Source: Zhaonella formicivorans
Lineage (GTDB): Bacteria > Bacillota > DUOV01 > Zhaonellaceae
Length of the DNA stretch: 64,000 nucleotides
Assembly (NCBI RefSeq): GCF_004353525.1
Contig: NZ_CP085524.1
Span: forward strand, 248,001-312,000
Direction of reading: 5' to 3'
Positions 35,756 to 48,691 of this stretch are shown here, one piece after another. Numbering within the stretch: the first letter of the stretch is position 1; each line of letters opens with the position of its first letter. The position numbers were made by a program, and so were the translations under genes. The notes below the pieces were generated by a model. It worked only from the letters and a program-made list of their open reading frames with translations, was not told the DNA's origin and did not search any database.

Positions 35756-37192
35756 ATGTTGGGTAACTTTGGTAACGGCCTCAGTGTAAGGGTGCTTAAT
35801 GAGCAAAAAATAGCAAAGATACATGAGGCTGCCTTAACCATATTAGATGAGATTGGGGTAGCAGTTTTGCACCAAGAAGGCCGGGAACTGTTGGATGGCG
35901 CCGGAGCGGTGGTTGGAAAAGGTAATATAGTGAAGATTCCTCCGCAGCTTGTGATGAAGGCTCTTGGCACAGCACCCAAATCTTTTATCATTTACGACAG
36001 GTCAGGGAAGCCCCGAATGCAAATGGGAGAGGGAGAGCTTTATTTCGGAACTTGTCTTGAGAGCCTTGAATATCTTGACCCTTATACCGGCAAGACTGAA
36101 CGATACCGCTTTGAACACCAAATAAAGATCATTAAGGTATTCGACTATTTGTCAAACTTGGAATTCATTCAAACCGGAGGCGAAGACGCCGACGTAGATC
36201 CGAAAATCTCCGATAGAATATGTTTTAAAAATACATTAATGCATACAGAAAAACCCATTTGTTTTTGCATCGGCGGCGATGACCGGACTTCTGCAGATAT
36301 TATTGAAGCTGCAGCCGTGGTAGCAGGAGGGTATGAGGAGTTAGCTGCGAAACCTTTTATTTTCTATTTATGCGATCCTGTTTCTCCCAGAATGAACGTT
36401 GAACCTTCCGTTGGACACCTGTTGACCTGTGCAGAAAAAAGAATTCCGGTAGTCTGTTTGCCATATTGTACACTGGGTGGAACGGCTCCGGTAACGTTTG
36501 CCGGTGCCCTGGCCCAGTGCACTGCTGAGGTGCTCAGCTGTCTTGTCATCCACCAGTTGAAGAGCCCCGGGGCCCCATTTATTTTTGGAGCAATGCCTAC
36601 GGTTATGGATATGAGAACTACTGTCGGAACATACGGGTCTCCGGAGTTGGCCATGTTGGTAGCTGCTTCGGCGGAAATTGCGAGTTACTATGGGTTACCT
36701 TTTTATGGTACTGCGGGTACCACCGATGCCAAATCTATTGATGCCCAGGCTATTATGGAGGCAACAATGTCGTGTATGCTGTCTGCTCTTGGCAAAACCA
36801 CCATGGCTCATGACGTTGGTTTTATGTACCATTCCAGGGTAATATCCCCCGAGTTAATGGTAATCACCAATGAAATCATTAATATGATTAAGCCTTTTCG
36901 CCGGGGAGTGGAAGTGAATACTGAAACATTGGCCCTGGATGTGATGAGACGCATACCACCTGGAGGCCACTATTTAAATGAGCAGCATACATTTGAACAT
37001 TTTAAAGAATGCTGGTATCCGGAATTGCTGGACAGATCCAGGGCGGAATCTGTACCGACAGTTAACGAAAAAGCACGGGAAAAGACCATACAGATCATAG
37101 AAAATCATATTTTAAACAAAGTGCCGGAAGATACAGCTGGGGAGTTGGAACAACTTGAACTGAAGTGGAAAAGCAATGCGGGTCTGGTTTAA
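35756..37192 (+). CDS. MttB-family corrinoid methyltransferase, non-pyrrolysine, copy 1
   Basis: 478 residues of the trimethylamine methyltransferase (MttB) superfamily, a TIM-barrel family that moves a methyl group from a quaternary or tertiary amine to a corrinoid protein. The frame has no internal amber codon, so it belongs to the non-pyrrolysine group typified by glycine betaine methyltransferase MtgB. Signatures: HEAALTILDEIGVAV near the N-terminus, GTTDAKSIDAQAIMEATMS and MAHDVGFMYHSRV. Start ATG at 35756. The racemase-family gene follows 62 bases later. No corrinoid protein gene is nearby. Confidence 0.92.
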   Translation: MLGNFGNGLSVRVLNEQKIAKIHEAALTILDEIGVAVLHQEGRELLDGAGAVVGKGNIVKIPPQLVMKALGTAPKSFIIYDRSGKPRMQMGEGELYFGTCLESLEYLDPYTGKTERYRFEHQIKIIKVFDYLSNLEFIQTGGEDADVDPKISDRICFKNTLMHTEKPICFCIGGDDRTSADIIEAAAVVAGGYEELAAKPFIFYLCDPVSPRMNVEPSVGHLLTCAEKRIPVVCLPYCTLGGTAPVTFAGALAQCTAEVLSCLVIHQLKSPGAPFIFGAMPTVMDMRTTVGTYGSPELAMLVAASAEIASYYGLPFYGTAGTTDAKSIDAQAIMEATMSCMLSALGKTTMAHDVGFMYHSRVISPELMVITNEIINMIKPFRRGVEVNTETLALDVMRRIPPGGHYLNEQHTFEHFKECWYPELLDRSRAESVPTVNEKAREKTIQIIENHILNKVPEDTAGELEQLELKWKSNAGLV

Positions 37193-37254
37193 GGAATGTC
37201 CGAAGCCGGGCCAATTGGACTATTGTGAAATTTACAAAAAGGTAGGGGACAAAA

Positions 37255-38043
37255 ATGTTTTACGGCCAACGGGATTTAGGGATTAATTACATCAAAGCGC
37301 GCAAAAACCATACCTGCTATGGGATGGGCCTGGGAATTATGATCCTCGATGATGTTTACCCGGGATTTCCCGGGGATGTCAGAAATGCCAGTGCCTTTCC
37401 ATACCCAATTCAGTACGAGATAGCAGAGGGTGTAGATACCTATACTCTAGTCTGTGCAGAAGATAAAAGCCCTTGTCTTGAACCTATACTGCGCGCAGCC
37501 AAAAAGTTAGAACGCATGGGTTGCAGGGCAATTGCGGCCGAATGTGGCTATTTTGCATATTTCCAAAAAGACGTTGCTGGTTTCGTAGATGTGCCGGTAT
37601 TCATGTCCAGTTTGCTGCAAGTGCCCCTGATCCAGCAAGTAATAGGACCAAAAAAATCTGTGGGGATTGTATGCGCGCAAAAAAAATATTTAACTGAAAA
37701 ACACTTGGAAAATGCAGGTATTGATTTAAATAGCAACTTTGTGATTGCCGGGGCAGAGGATGAGTATGGCTGTACTCAATTTGATACATTGTGGGACCAT
37801 GCAAAACGTCCTGCAATCCCGGAAGCTTACTATGATAAAGCTGAACAAGACATGATCAGGATGTGCAAGGACTTTTGCCGGAAATATCCTAATATTGGTG
37901 CACTTATGCTGGAGTGCACCGGAATGCAGCCATTTGCACGAGCGGTGCAGCGGGAAGTGGATCTGCCCATCTTTAGCTGGGGGACACTTTTGGACTATGC
38001 ATATTCAGTTGCAGTACATAGAGATTATTACGGACACGTATAG
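37255..38043 (+). CDS. Aspartate/glutamate racemase superfamily protein
   Basis: 262 residues with the two-cysteine pattern of the Asp/Glu/hydantoin racemase superfamily: Cys in AIAAECGYFAYF and in LMLECTGMQPF, one per lobe. Relatives include racemases, decarboxylases and maleate isomerases, so the reaction is open. Lying between two MttB genes, it may act on the amino-acid moiety of the methylated substrate (inference). The ribosome site (AGGTAGGGG) is adequate. Two enhancer-type repeats begin 24 bases after its stop. Confidence 0.85.
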   Translation: MFYGQRDLGINYIKARKNHTCYGMGLGIMILDDVYPGFPGDVRNASAFPYPIQYEIAEGVDTYTLVCAEDKSPCLEPILRAAKKLERMGCRAIAAECGYFAYFQKDVAGFVDVPVFMSSLLQVPLIQQVIGPKKSVGIVCAQKKYLTEKHLENAGIDLNSNFVIAGAEDEYGCTQFDTLWDHAKRPAIPEAYYDKAEQDMIRMCKDFCRKYPNIGALMLECTGMQPFARAVQREVDLPIFSWGTLLDYAYSVAVHRDYYGHV

Positions 38044-38066
38044 TAAACTGTCCGAAAATATTGCGT

Positions 38067-38127
38067 GCAATGAATGATTGCGCAAATTAAAAACTGAGCA
38101 CAAACAGAGGATGCAATACAATATTGC
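38067..38127. promoter_or_regulatory. Enhancer sites (GCAAT-N5-ATTGC) upstream of the second sigma-54 promoter
   Basis: Two perfect inverted repeats, 38067-38081 (GCAAT gaatg ATTGC) and 38113-38127 (GCAAT acaat ATTGC), 108-168 bases before the -24 box at 38235. An overlapping ATTGC-GT-GCAAT begins at 38060. Half-sites and spacing equal those at 33664-33678. Confidence 0.82.
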
Positions 38128-38234
38128 ATTTACGCGCGCCTTTAAAAATCCTTTATTATTTGTTACAAGCGGTGAACACTTGGCAATACTAGATTATTCT
38201 AAAATAAAGAATAAATGTCGGAACCCGGACACAT

Positions 38235-38250
38235 TGGCACGAAATTTGCT
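38235..38250 (+). promoter_or_regulatory. Sigma-54 promoter of the second MttB gene
   Basis: TGGCACG-AAAT-TTGCT, an exact match to the -24/-12 consensus. It lies 61 bases before the ATG at 38311, within codons an over-long version of the gene would include. Confidence 0.92.
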
Positions 38251-38310
38251 TATAAAGTAAGGCAGATTCTCAAAGAACCACAACTATTATCCCAAGGAGG
38301 AATCAGCACG

Positions 38311-39771
38311 ATGCTAGATGTCAGAACATTCAACACCTCTAAGTTTCAAACCCTGACCCAGGAACAGATGCAGGAAATTCATTCTGCCAGTCTGTCCATC
38401 TTGGAAGATATCGGCACTGTAGTACATCACGATGAAGCAATTGCTTTACTTAAAAAAGCGGGTGCATATGTGGAGAACGGTAGCCGTGTCTACATTCCCA
38501 GTTCGCTGGTTGAATGGGCTATCCGTACCGCTCCGTCCCGTGTCGTAATTTACGACAGAAACGGTAAGCCTGCTATGTTTTTGGAAGGATATAAGGTTTA
38601 TTACGGAACTGGTTCCGACTGCCCTAATATTTTGGATAGCTTTACCGGTGAAAAGCGAAAATTTTTATATAAGGATGTAGAGGATGCCGTTAAACTGTGT
38701 GATTATTTACCCCATATCGACTTTGTAATGTCAATGGGTTTAATTTCTGATGTGAGAAAAGAAGTCACTTACCAGCATGAGTACGCTGTCATGCTGCGCA
38801 ACAGCACCAAGCCTCAGACCATTACCGCCGCTGACAAGCAGTCCCTGGACGACATCGTGGAGATGGCCGCTGCCGCTGTAGGTGGACGGGAAGTATTAAG
38901 CAGGAAGCCCATTTTTGTCCTGTATGATGAGCCCAGTTCACCGCTGCAGCATTCTACCACAGCTTTGGATAAACTGCTTTACATGGCTGAACACAGGCTG
39001 CCAACTAACTATGCACCGGGCATGATGGCAGGAGCAACCGGCCCCATCACCATGGCTGGAGCTATTGCCCAGGCTAATGCGGAAATTTTAACCGGTTTAG
39101 TAATTCATCAATTAAAGAATCCGGGTGCACCCTTCGTCTTTGGCGCAGGAATGTCTCCGATGGATATGGTCAGCATGCAGCCGACATATTCTTCTCCGGA
39201 AGCCATGATGGAACAAGCCGGCATTTGCGATATGGCCCGTTATTATCAACTGCCGTCCTGGGGATTTGCCGGCTGCAGCGCTTCCAAAGTTGCTGATGAG
39301 CAGGCAATTCTTGAAGCTTCTCAATACATTTTAATGGCGGCCCTTTGCGGCACCAACTTGACCCACGATGTTGGTTACCTGGAATTTGGCTTAACCTACT
39401 CCTTTGACCTGCTGGTAATGTGCAATGAAGTTATCGGTCAGGTAAAAAGAATGATGCAGGGCATTTGTGTGGATAAAGAGTATCTTGCGGTAGATGCCAT
39501 TCGCAGGGTAGGCCCGGGTGGACATTTCTTGGGTGACGAGCATACTTTCAACCACTTCCGTGAGAACTGGAAACCGGATATTACTGACAGAAACACATAT
39601 GAAGTATGGTTGGCCAACGGCGGCACAACCATGGGTCAGCGGGCTAAAGCCAAGATTCAATATATCTTAGAGAACCATAAACCTGAGCCAGTTACTTCTG
39701 AAGTTGATGCAGCTATAGACAGAATCCTTGAACGGGCCGAGGGCAGGGTTGGCAACAAAAAAGCAGTGTAG
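38311..39771 (+). CDS. MttB-family corrinoid methyltransferase, non-pyrrolysine, copy 2
   Basis: 486 residues, again MttB superfamily without an internal amber codon. Signatures: SLSILEDIGTVVHHDEA, WGFAGCSASKVADEQAILEAS, NLTHDVGYLEFG, and RRVGPGGHFLGDEHTFNHF near the C-terminus. Start: ATG at 38311 with AAGGAGG upstream; a frame start at 38215 would place the sigma-54 promoter inside the gene. Probably the first gene of a unit with the PLP enzyme, glpK and the third MttB gene. Confidence 0.93.
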   Translation: MLDVRTFNTSKFQTLTQEQMQEIHSASLSILEDIGTVVHHDEAIALLKKAGAYVENGSRVYIPSSLVEWAIRTAPSRVVIYDRNGKPAMFLEGYKVYYGTGSDCPNILDSFTGEKRKFLYKDVEDAVKLCDYLPHIDFVMSMGLISDVRKEVTYQHEYAVMLRNSTKPQTITAADKQSLDDIVEMAAAAVGGREVLSRKPIFVLYDEPSSPLQHSTTALDKLLYMAEHRLPTNYAPGMMAGATGPITMAGAIAQANAEILTGLVIHQLKNPGAPFVFGAGMSPMDMVSMQPTYSSPEAMMEQAGICDMARYYQLPSWGFAGCSASKVADEQAILEASQYILMAALCGTNLTHDVGYLEFGLTYSFDLLVMCNEVIGQVKRMMQGICVDKEYLAVDAIRRVGPGGHFLGDEHTFNHFRENWKPDITDRNTYEVWLANGGTTMGQRAKAKIQYILENHKPEPVTSEVDAAIDRILERAEGRVGNKKAV

Positions 39772-39793
39772 ACTATTATAAATTAAAATCTCA

Positions 39794-39837
39794 ACTAGTC
39801 CCCGGTCACCGGCAGGTTCTGCTTACCGGGGACTAGG
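39794..39837. repeat. Hairpin, variant of the dispersed intergenic repeat
   Basis: ACTAGTCCCCGG / CCGGGGACTAG arms around a GTCACCGGCAGG-containing loop, in the gap between the second MttB gene and the PLP enzyme gene. It lacks a T run, so termination is doubtful. Confidence 0.7.
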
Positions 39838-39905
39838 AACTATGATGAATTGTGACTCAGCCGAAATCTGTTGCTGCAACTTTCTTTTACAGGAGGCCAA
39901 TATCT

Positions 39906-44030
<4,125 letters not shown>

Positions 44031-44134
44031 AAACTGCCGGAAATTTTGTAATGACAGTTCCTCATTGAGGTTTTTTGTTGTAAAATGATAAGTAATTTTA
44101 GAAATATACTTAAGATAAGAGGGTCGGTGATCTC

Positions 44135-45004
44135 ATGGCTAAAAAGACTAGGCTCGATTTTAACGAAATGATGGTTAAAGGTGAAAAGATAGTTTACCTT
44201 ACAGCTTATGACTACTTAACTGCTAAAATGGTGGAAAAAGCTGGAATAGACATGATCTTGGTAGGAGACTCACTGGGCATGGTAACCCTTGGCTATGAAA
44301 CCACGTTACCTGTATCTATGGATGATATGATCCGTCATTGTCAAGCGGTGCGAAGAGGAGCCCCTAACACTTTTATCGTAGGAGATATGCCCTATATGTC
44401 CTACCAGGTTTCCGATGAAGAAGCTGTTTATAATGCGGGACGATTCATCAGAGAAGGCGGGGCCGACGCAGTTAAGCTTGAAGGCGGTGGCCCTCGTGCG
44501 GCCAGTAGAATTAAAGCTATCAATGAGTCAGGCATCCTGGTGATGGGACACATTGGGTTAACACCGCAGTCCATGGCCCAACAAGGGGGATACAAAGCGC
44601 AGGGCAGAAATTCTCAAGCTGCTGTTAACATAGTAAAAGAAGCGAAAAGACTGGAAGAAGCGGGAGCATTCAGTATTTTGGTGGAAGCAGTACCTTCCGC
44701 AGTTGGCAAGGCAATTACAGAAAGGGCTAATATACCTATTCTAGGTATAGGAGCAGGTCCATATACTCACGGGCAGTTGGTAATTTATGCGGACATGATT
44801 GGCCTATACGATAATTTTACACCGAAGTTTGTCAAGAAATATGCGGATGTAAATGAAATAATTACCAACGCATTTAAAGAATATGCCAAAGATGTAAGGG
44901 AGGGCATATTCCCTGTAGACGGTGAACATACTTATAAAATGAAAGAAGAAGAGGTTGAAGAGTTCTTCAAGTTGTTAGAAAAGAGTGACGTCCTCGAAGG
45001 TTAA
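44135..45004 (+). CDS. panB: 3-Methyl-2-oxobutanoate hydroxymethyltransferase
   Basis: 289 residues of the PanB family, which adds a hydroxymethyl group from methylene-tetrahydrofolate to a 2-oxo acid in pantothenate synthesis. YLTAYDYLTAKMVEKAGID, VGDSLGMV, GDMPYMSYQ, VKLEGGG and MGHIGLTPQ are conserved. panC and panD are not here. It may be a plain biosynthetic gene, or, given the neighbouring methyltransferases that feed one-carbon units and a gamma-lyase producing a 2-oxo acid, it may be recruited to the island (inference). Confidence 0.93.
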   Translation: MAKKTRLDFNEMMVKGEKIVYLTAYDYLTAKMVEKAGIDMILVGDSLGMVTLGYETTLPVSMDDMIRHCQAVRRGAPNTFIVGDMPYMSYQVSDEEAVYNAGRFIREGGADAVKLEGGGPRAASRIKAINESGILVMGHIGLTPQSMAQQGGYKAQGRNSQAAVNIVKEAKRLEEAGAFSILVEAVPSAVGKAITERANIPILGIGAGPYTHGQLVIYADMIGLYDNFTPKFVKKYADVNEIITNAFKEYAKDVREGIFPVDGEHTYKMKEEEVEEFFKLLEKSDVLEG

Positions 45005-45016
45005 ATGGAGGGTAAC

Positions 45017-45535
45017 ATGGAAAAAGATGTTATGCAAACGGTGGCGGAATTGATGGCGCTGGCTGCCAGAACAGCTCCGAAGGCCGCCGGACAGGACTTT
45101 ATAGTGCAGAAAATTGTTACGGGTGAAGACTTAAATACTTTGGCGGATGCTATGCTGAAGTATGGGGAACAATCCGGCAAGAAAAATTTTGACCGGGATG
45201 GTGAAAATGTTCGCCACTCAGATGCTGTTCTCCTAATCGGTCTCAACAATCCTAAAAATGTAGGTCTAAACTGCGGCGCTTGCGGTTATGAACGCTGTGC
45301 AGACTTATCGGCCCATGAAGGACCGGAATTTATGGGGCCAATCTGTGCCTGGCGCTTGATGGATTTAGGCATAGCCCTGGGTTCTGCAGCTAAAACGGCC
45401 AGCCTACTAAACGCCGATAACCGCATCATGTACAGGGTAGGAGTGGTTGCAAGGCAGCTTGGCTGGATTGACGGCTATGTGGTGGCCGGTATACCCATTG
45501 TGGCAGCTGGCAAAAGTATCTATTTTGACCGCTAA
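45017..45535 (+). CDS. DUF2148 ferredoxin-domain protein
   Basis: 172 residues of the DUF2148 family, small cysteine-rich proteins in anaerobes. NCGACGYERC near residue 90 and PICAWR near 114 give four to five cysteines able to bind an Fe-S cluster. Start: ATG at 45017 with GGAGGG immediately upstream; the ATG at 45005 precedes the ribosome site. It follows panB by 12 bases, so they share a transcript, ended by the hairpin at 45594. Function unknown. Confidence 0.87.
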   Translation: MEKDVMQTVAELMALAARTAPKAAGQDFIVQKIVTGEDLNTLADAMLKYGEQSGKKNFDRDGENVRHSDAVLLIGLNNPKNVGLNCGACGYERCADLSAHEGPEFMGPICAWRLMDLGIALGSAAKTASLLNADNRIMYRVGVVARQLGWIDGYVVAGIPIVAAGKSIYFDR

Positions 45536-45593
45536 GTTTTAAGTTTTTGATTAGATTAAATTTTAAATTGGCTCATGTAAAATGTAGTTGGTG

Positions 45594-45638
45594 AAAAGAG
45601 GCTTAATCATGAAAATAAAAGTGTTAAAGCCTCTTTTT
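45594..45638 (+). terminator. Intrinsic terminator of panB-DUF2148
   Basis: AAAAGAGGCTT...AAGCCTCTTTTT hairpin with an A-rich 16-base loop, 58 bases after the DUF2148 stop. The rest of the gap to 45763 holds nothing recognisable. Confidence 0.8.
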
Positions 45639-45763
45639 AATATTTTGCAACTTCTTTATTCAATACTCATAGCATGCTAAATTTTTTGTGCTCTAGCAGG
45701 GAAAAAATTCACTTTGTACGAAACATTTTCTTTGTCTTATAAAAAACGAAATGAGGGAACAAA

Positions 45764-47005
45764 GTGAAACTGTCGTTTCTCAAGGAAACCGTAACAATAG
45801 GGACTAAACCGATAAGCAATTATTGCCTGCTGGAAACTGTAACGCCTCCTTTAAGCAATTGGATGCAACCAAATATAGATCTTGTCCTGGTTATCGATCT
45901 TTCTTTGACAGGCATAGCTAAAAATATGGTTAAAATATTGCGCAAAGCAGTAGAGCAAACAGTCAATGCGTTGAAGCCGGAGGACCGCATTTGCTTAGTT
46001 GCGTTTGGCTCAAAGGCAGTAGAAGTTTTTGCGCTATCCAAAATTAAAAGTAAAAAACAGATCAAAGACAAGATTAAACAAATTTCCTACATAGATGTGG
46101 GACCTACAACTGTGATCTTTTCAGGTATGCAAGCCGCCTACAATACTTTAGTTCAAAGTTTTGGGTCAAATCTTAAACGAATTATTTTACTTACCGGGGG
46201 CGAATCCACCGAACCGGAATATAAATGCAAGGATTTAGGAAAATTTTTTAACAAGCACGGAATTCAGATGAGGTGCATTGGTGTGGGCGGTAAATGGAAT
46301 ATGCACTTGCTGGATGAACTGGACTGGAAACATGACCCTGTCTACATTCCATACGATGAAATTGACCTAATACCTGAAAGAATTGTTCAAGAGTATGAGG
46401 ATATGTCCAATACATACGCTACGGATGTTATTTTGCAATTTAATCTGGTAGAAGGGATGGAGATTAAAAAATTTACCAGGTTCTATCCGCATATTTGCAG
46501 GGTTGAGCATGAATCCGGTACATATAATTTTAAGTTAGGTTCATTAGTAGCCAATTCCAAGGAATGCTTTTTATTTCAAATTCTCTTACCGCCGCGCACT
46601 TACGAAGTAATTTACACGCTGGGTAAGTACAAGCTAATCTACAGGGATCCACTAACCGGCTCCAAGAATGAAACACCCTTACGCAGTATTCGTGTTTCCT
46701 ATTCGAGAAATGAAGCTTTGATAAGAAATATAAATCCCGAAATGCTTGCTTATGTTAAACAGCAAAGCATCCATGCTCTGGTGGAAAAGGCACTAAATAG
46801 GACAAAAGCAGGAAACATATCCCTAGGAATTAAGCTGCTTGGTAATGCTGCACAGTTGGCAAAAGGACTAGAAAAAACGGAACTGGAAAGCCTCTTTGGC
46901 GAGATTTTGGAAAGTGTGAAAAATTCAAGAGGGTTATCTGCCGAGCAACAAAAAGCTCTTTATTACAGCACAATTAAGACAGACCTTTTAAATGCTGAAT
47001 ATTAA
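45764..47005 (+). CDS. VWA-domain protein with a degenerate MIDAS
   Basis: 413 residues; an N-terminal VIT-like stretch is lacking. A von Willebrand A domain occupies about 37-200: VLVIDLSLTG replaces the usual DxSxS MIDAS with DLSLT, while the later LLTGGES keeps a metal-coordinating-type loop. A beta-rich central domain (210-310) and a helical tail follow. No signal peptide or membrane anchor. It stands alone between a terminator and the convergent LarA-type operon. Function unknown; VWA proteins mostly mediate protein contacts. Start: GTG at 45764 after GAGGGAA. Confidence 0.82.
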   Translation: MKLSFLKETVTIGTKPISNYCLLETVTPPLSNWMQPNIDLVLVIDLSLTGIAKNMVKILRKAVEQTVNALKPEDRICLVAFGSKAVEVFALSKIKSKKQIKDKIKQISYIDVGPTTVIFSGMQAAYNTLVQSFGSNLKRIILLTGGESTEPEYKCKDLGKFFNKHGIQMRCIGVGGKWNMHLLDELDWKHDPVYIPYDEIDLIPERIVQEYEDMSNTYATDVILQFNLVEGMEIKKFTRFYPHICRVEHESGTYNFKLGSLVANSKECFLFQILLPPRTYEVIYTLGKYKLIYRDPLTGSKNETPLRSIRVSYSRNEALIRNINPEMLAYVKQQSIHALVEKALNRTKAGNISLGIKLLGNAAQLAKGLEKTELESLFGEILESVKNSRGLSAEQQKALYYSTIKTDLLNAEY

Positions 47006-47092
47006 TGCTGAAAATCCGTAAGATAATCCATAATGCTGTTGAACGAATTCCAGAAGCTAATTAATGCATTAATTTTCAACAAGGGGTTTTAT

Positions 47093-47668
47093 TTATAAGG
47101 ATTCTATCCAATAATTGTTTTCCATTATTAAAAGGCCGGCTCCACCGGCAGTGGCTATGCCATCTGTAACGGCAATTGCTAATGGTATATCCAGTCCGGT
47201 TATCCTATTATGAATTTCTTTAATTATCTGTTTTCCTCCCGAACCAGGCTTAATTCCGGACAAGGCTTTTGCAGCTTGCCTGGCAGTACCTGTAATAATT
47301 AAACCCGGACCGCCTGGAAGGGCTGCCAGGGAGAGGCCAGAGCCAATATTTTCACTTATACCTTCTGCTGACCGGGGTGCGAGGTGCGGGTTGCCAATAA
47401 TTCCTCCGGAGGGGCCTGCTGCCTCAGGTATGGATATAGAAATTCCAAGGGCTCTAATGTTTACGGGCAGTCCCTGGACAGTTTGGGCGAGACTATAGTC
47501 AATGGCATAAGGATCCTTTTGTGCCTTTGTTGTTAGAAACAGGTGATTGACTTTATGTTGAACAACCGAAATTACCTTATCTCTATTGCCACAAAAAATT
47601 ACTGGTGCCAGCCATTTAAAACCCTGAGCGGTGATACCGGAAACCATAACGCCTTGCAACTTATTCAT
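47093..47668 (-). CDS. Conserved hypothetical protein, last gene of the LarA-MoCF operon
   Basis: 191 residues, not recognised. Gly/Ala/Pro-rich with a turn-rich centre (PEAAGPSGGIIGNPHLAPR) and a small-residue C-terminus (VTDGIATAGGAGLLIMEN). No membrane segment or known motif. Start: ATG at 47668, overlapping the 3' end of the upstream MoCF gene by eight bases, which implies coupling. The frame continues upstream to 47719 but inside the MoCF gene. Confidence 0.7.
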   Translation of the reverse strand: MNKLQGVMVSGITAQGFKWLAPVIFCGNRDKVISVVQHKVNHLFLTTKAQKDPYAIDYSLAQTVQGLPVNIRALGISISIPEAAGPSGGIIGNPHLAPRSAEGISENIGSGLSLAALPGGPGLIITGTARQAAKALSGIKPGSGGKQIIKEIHNRITGLDIPLAIAVTDGIATAGGAGLLIMENNYWIESL

Positions 47669-48167
47669 GAGTCTGACCCAAGACCTCCTGAACTGCACCC
47701 TTAACATTAATTTTATCAATAAAAAGGTGATTTACGAAAAAAGGCTTTACAACTTCTTCCAGAGCTGCTGCTACGTCAGCAGTTCTTCCCGGCAAGGCAA
47801 TTACATACTTGCCATTTTTTATTCCTGCCACCGGTCGGGAGAGGGCAGAAAGGGGGCCATTTTTTAAAACCATTGCCAATTTAATTGCCTCTTCCAAGGG
47901 GCCTATCCGTTTATCTAAATATCCTGCTAATGTTTCCGGTGTATTATCCCTGGGCATAATCCCAGTGCCGCCGTTGGTTACAATGAAATCAGATTCCTTT
48001 AAAAGCAATTCAACTTTTCCTTGGATATCTTCTACATCGTCTGTAGCTACCAGATATTTGTAGCCGTGAAAAAAATGCCCCAACTTTTCAATAATGTATT
48101 GTCCCGATTTATCTTCCCTTTGTTTTAGCGGAACACTGTCGGAGATAGTTAATACGCCCAGCATCAT
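47661..48167 (-). CDS. MoCF-domain protein (MogA/MoaB-like), canonical motifs
   Basis: 168 residues with the molybdopterin-binding MoCF fold: GVLTISDSV, IVTNGGTGIMPRDNTPETL (the pterin-binding TGGTG-RD-TPE pattern) and IALPGRTADVAAALEEV. MogA/MoaB adenylylates molybdopterin, but no other molybdenum cofactor gene is here. Together with the adjacent degenerate MoCF protein it may bind some other pterin or nucleotide cofactor (inference). Start ATG at 48167 overlaps the previous stop. Confidence 0.85.
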   Translation of the reverse strand: MMLGVLTISDSVPLKQREDKSGQYIIEKLGHFFHGYKYLVATDDVEDIQGKVELLLKESDFIVTNGGTGIMPRDNTPETLAGYLDKRIGPLEEAIKLAMVLKNGPLSALSRPVAGIKNGKYVIALPGRTADVAAALEEVVKPFFVNHLFIDKINVKGAVQEVLGQTHE

Positions 48168-48691
48168 CGGATTTCACCGCCCTTTGGGAATTGCATTAAT
48201 ACAGCTTCTGCCACGGCTGCGACAATTTGTTCTTCTGACATGTTTTGTCTAATAGCCTCCACGGCAGCCCTGCCTCCTGCCAAGGCTTCAACAGTAGGGC
48301 CAGGCAAAGTGATGATCAGGGTGTTATTTATTCTCCCTACAACCAGTTTAGACCATAAATGGCCATTCAAGCCGTATATTTCTTTGCTGGCAGCCTGCGG
48401 CACCATCTTTAAAATGGCGCTGTGGGTACAGTCCCTGGCCAGGGAAGGGTCATATTTTTGACCGCCGCCAGAACCCCCGGTGATTAAAACCAGGTCTGCA
48501 TCGCTTTTTACGGCCTCGGATACAGCATCTTGGATCGCACCGGCTCTATCTGGCGTAGGCCGTTTCCTTTTCACCTCTATCGCTGGAAAATATTCCAGCA
48601 ACAGCCCCATTAAAGCAGGAGAATTTGTATCTATTACTATTCCCTCAAAAATCTCATCACCGGTGGGAATTATTACTGCTTTCTTTAGCAT
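48164..48691 (-). CDS. MoCF-domain protein, divergent
   Basis: 175 residues, also MoCF-like but with altered motifs: IPTGDEIFEGIVIDTNSP at the start (CinA/MoeA-like), LVLITGGSGGGQKYDPS in place of TGGTG-RD, and ITLPGPTVEALAGG. The two MoCF genes are neighbours and overlap, so they may form a heteromeric unit in which this member does not catalyse. It overlaps the upstream gene by 35 bases. Confidence 0.8.
   Translation of the reverse strand: MLKKAVIIPTGDEIFEGIVIDTNSPALMGLLLEYFPAIEVKRKRPTPDRAGAIQDAVSEAVKSDADLVLITGGSGGGQKYDPSLARDCTHSAILKMVPQAASKEIYGLNGHLWSKLVVGRINNTLIITLPGPTVEALAGGRAAVEAIRQNMSEEQIVAAVAEAVLMQFPKGGEIR

Noticed and set aside
38215-38310. N-terminal extension of the second MttB protein
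   Set aside because: It would contain the sigma-54 promoter; AAGGAGG sits before the ATG at 38311.
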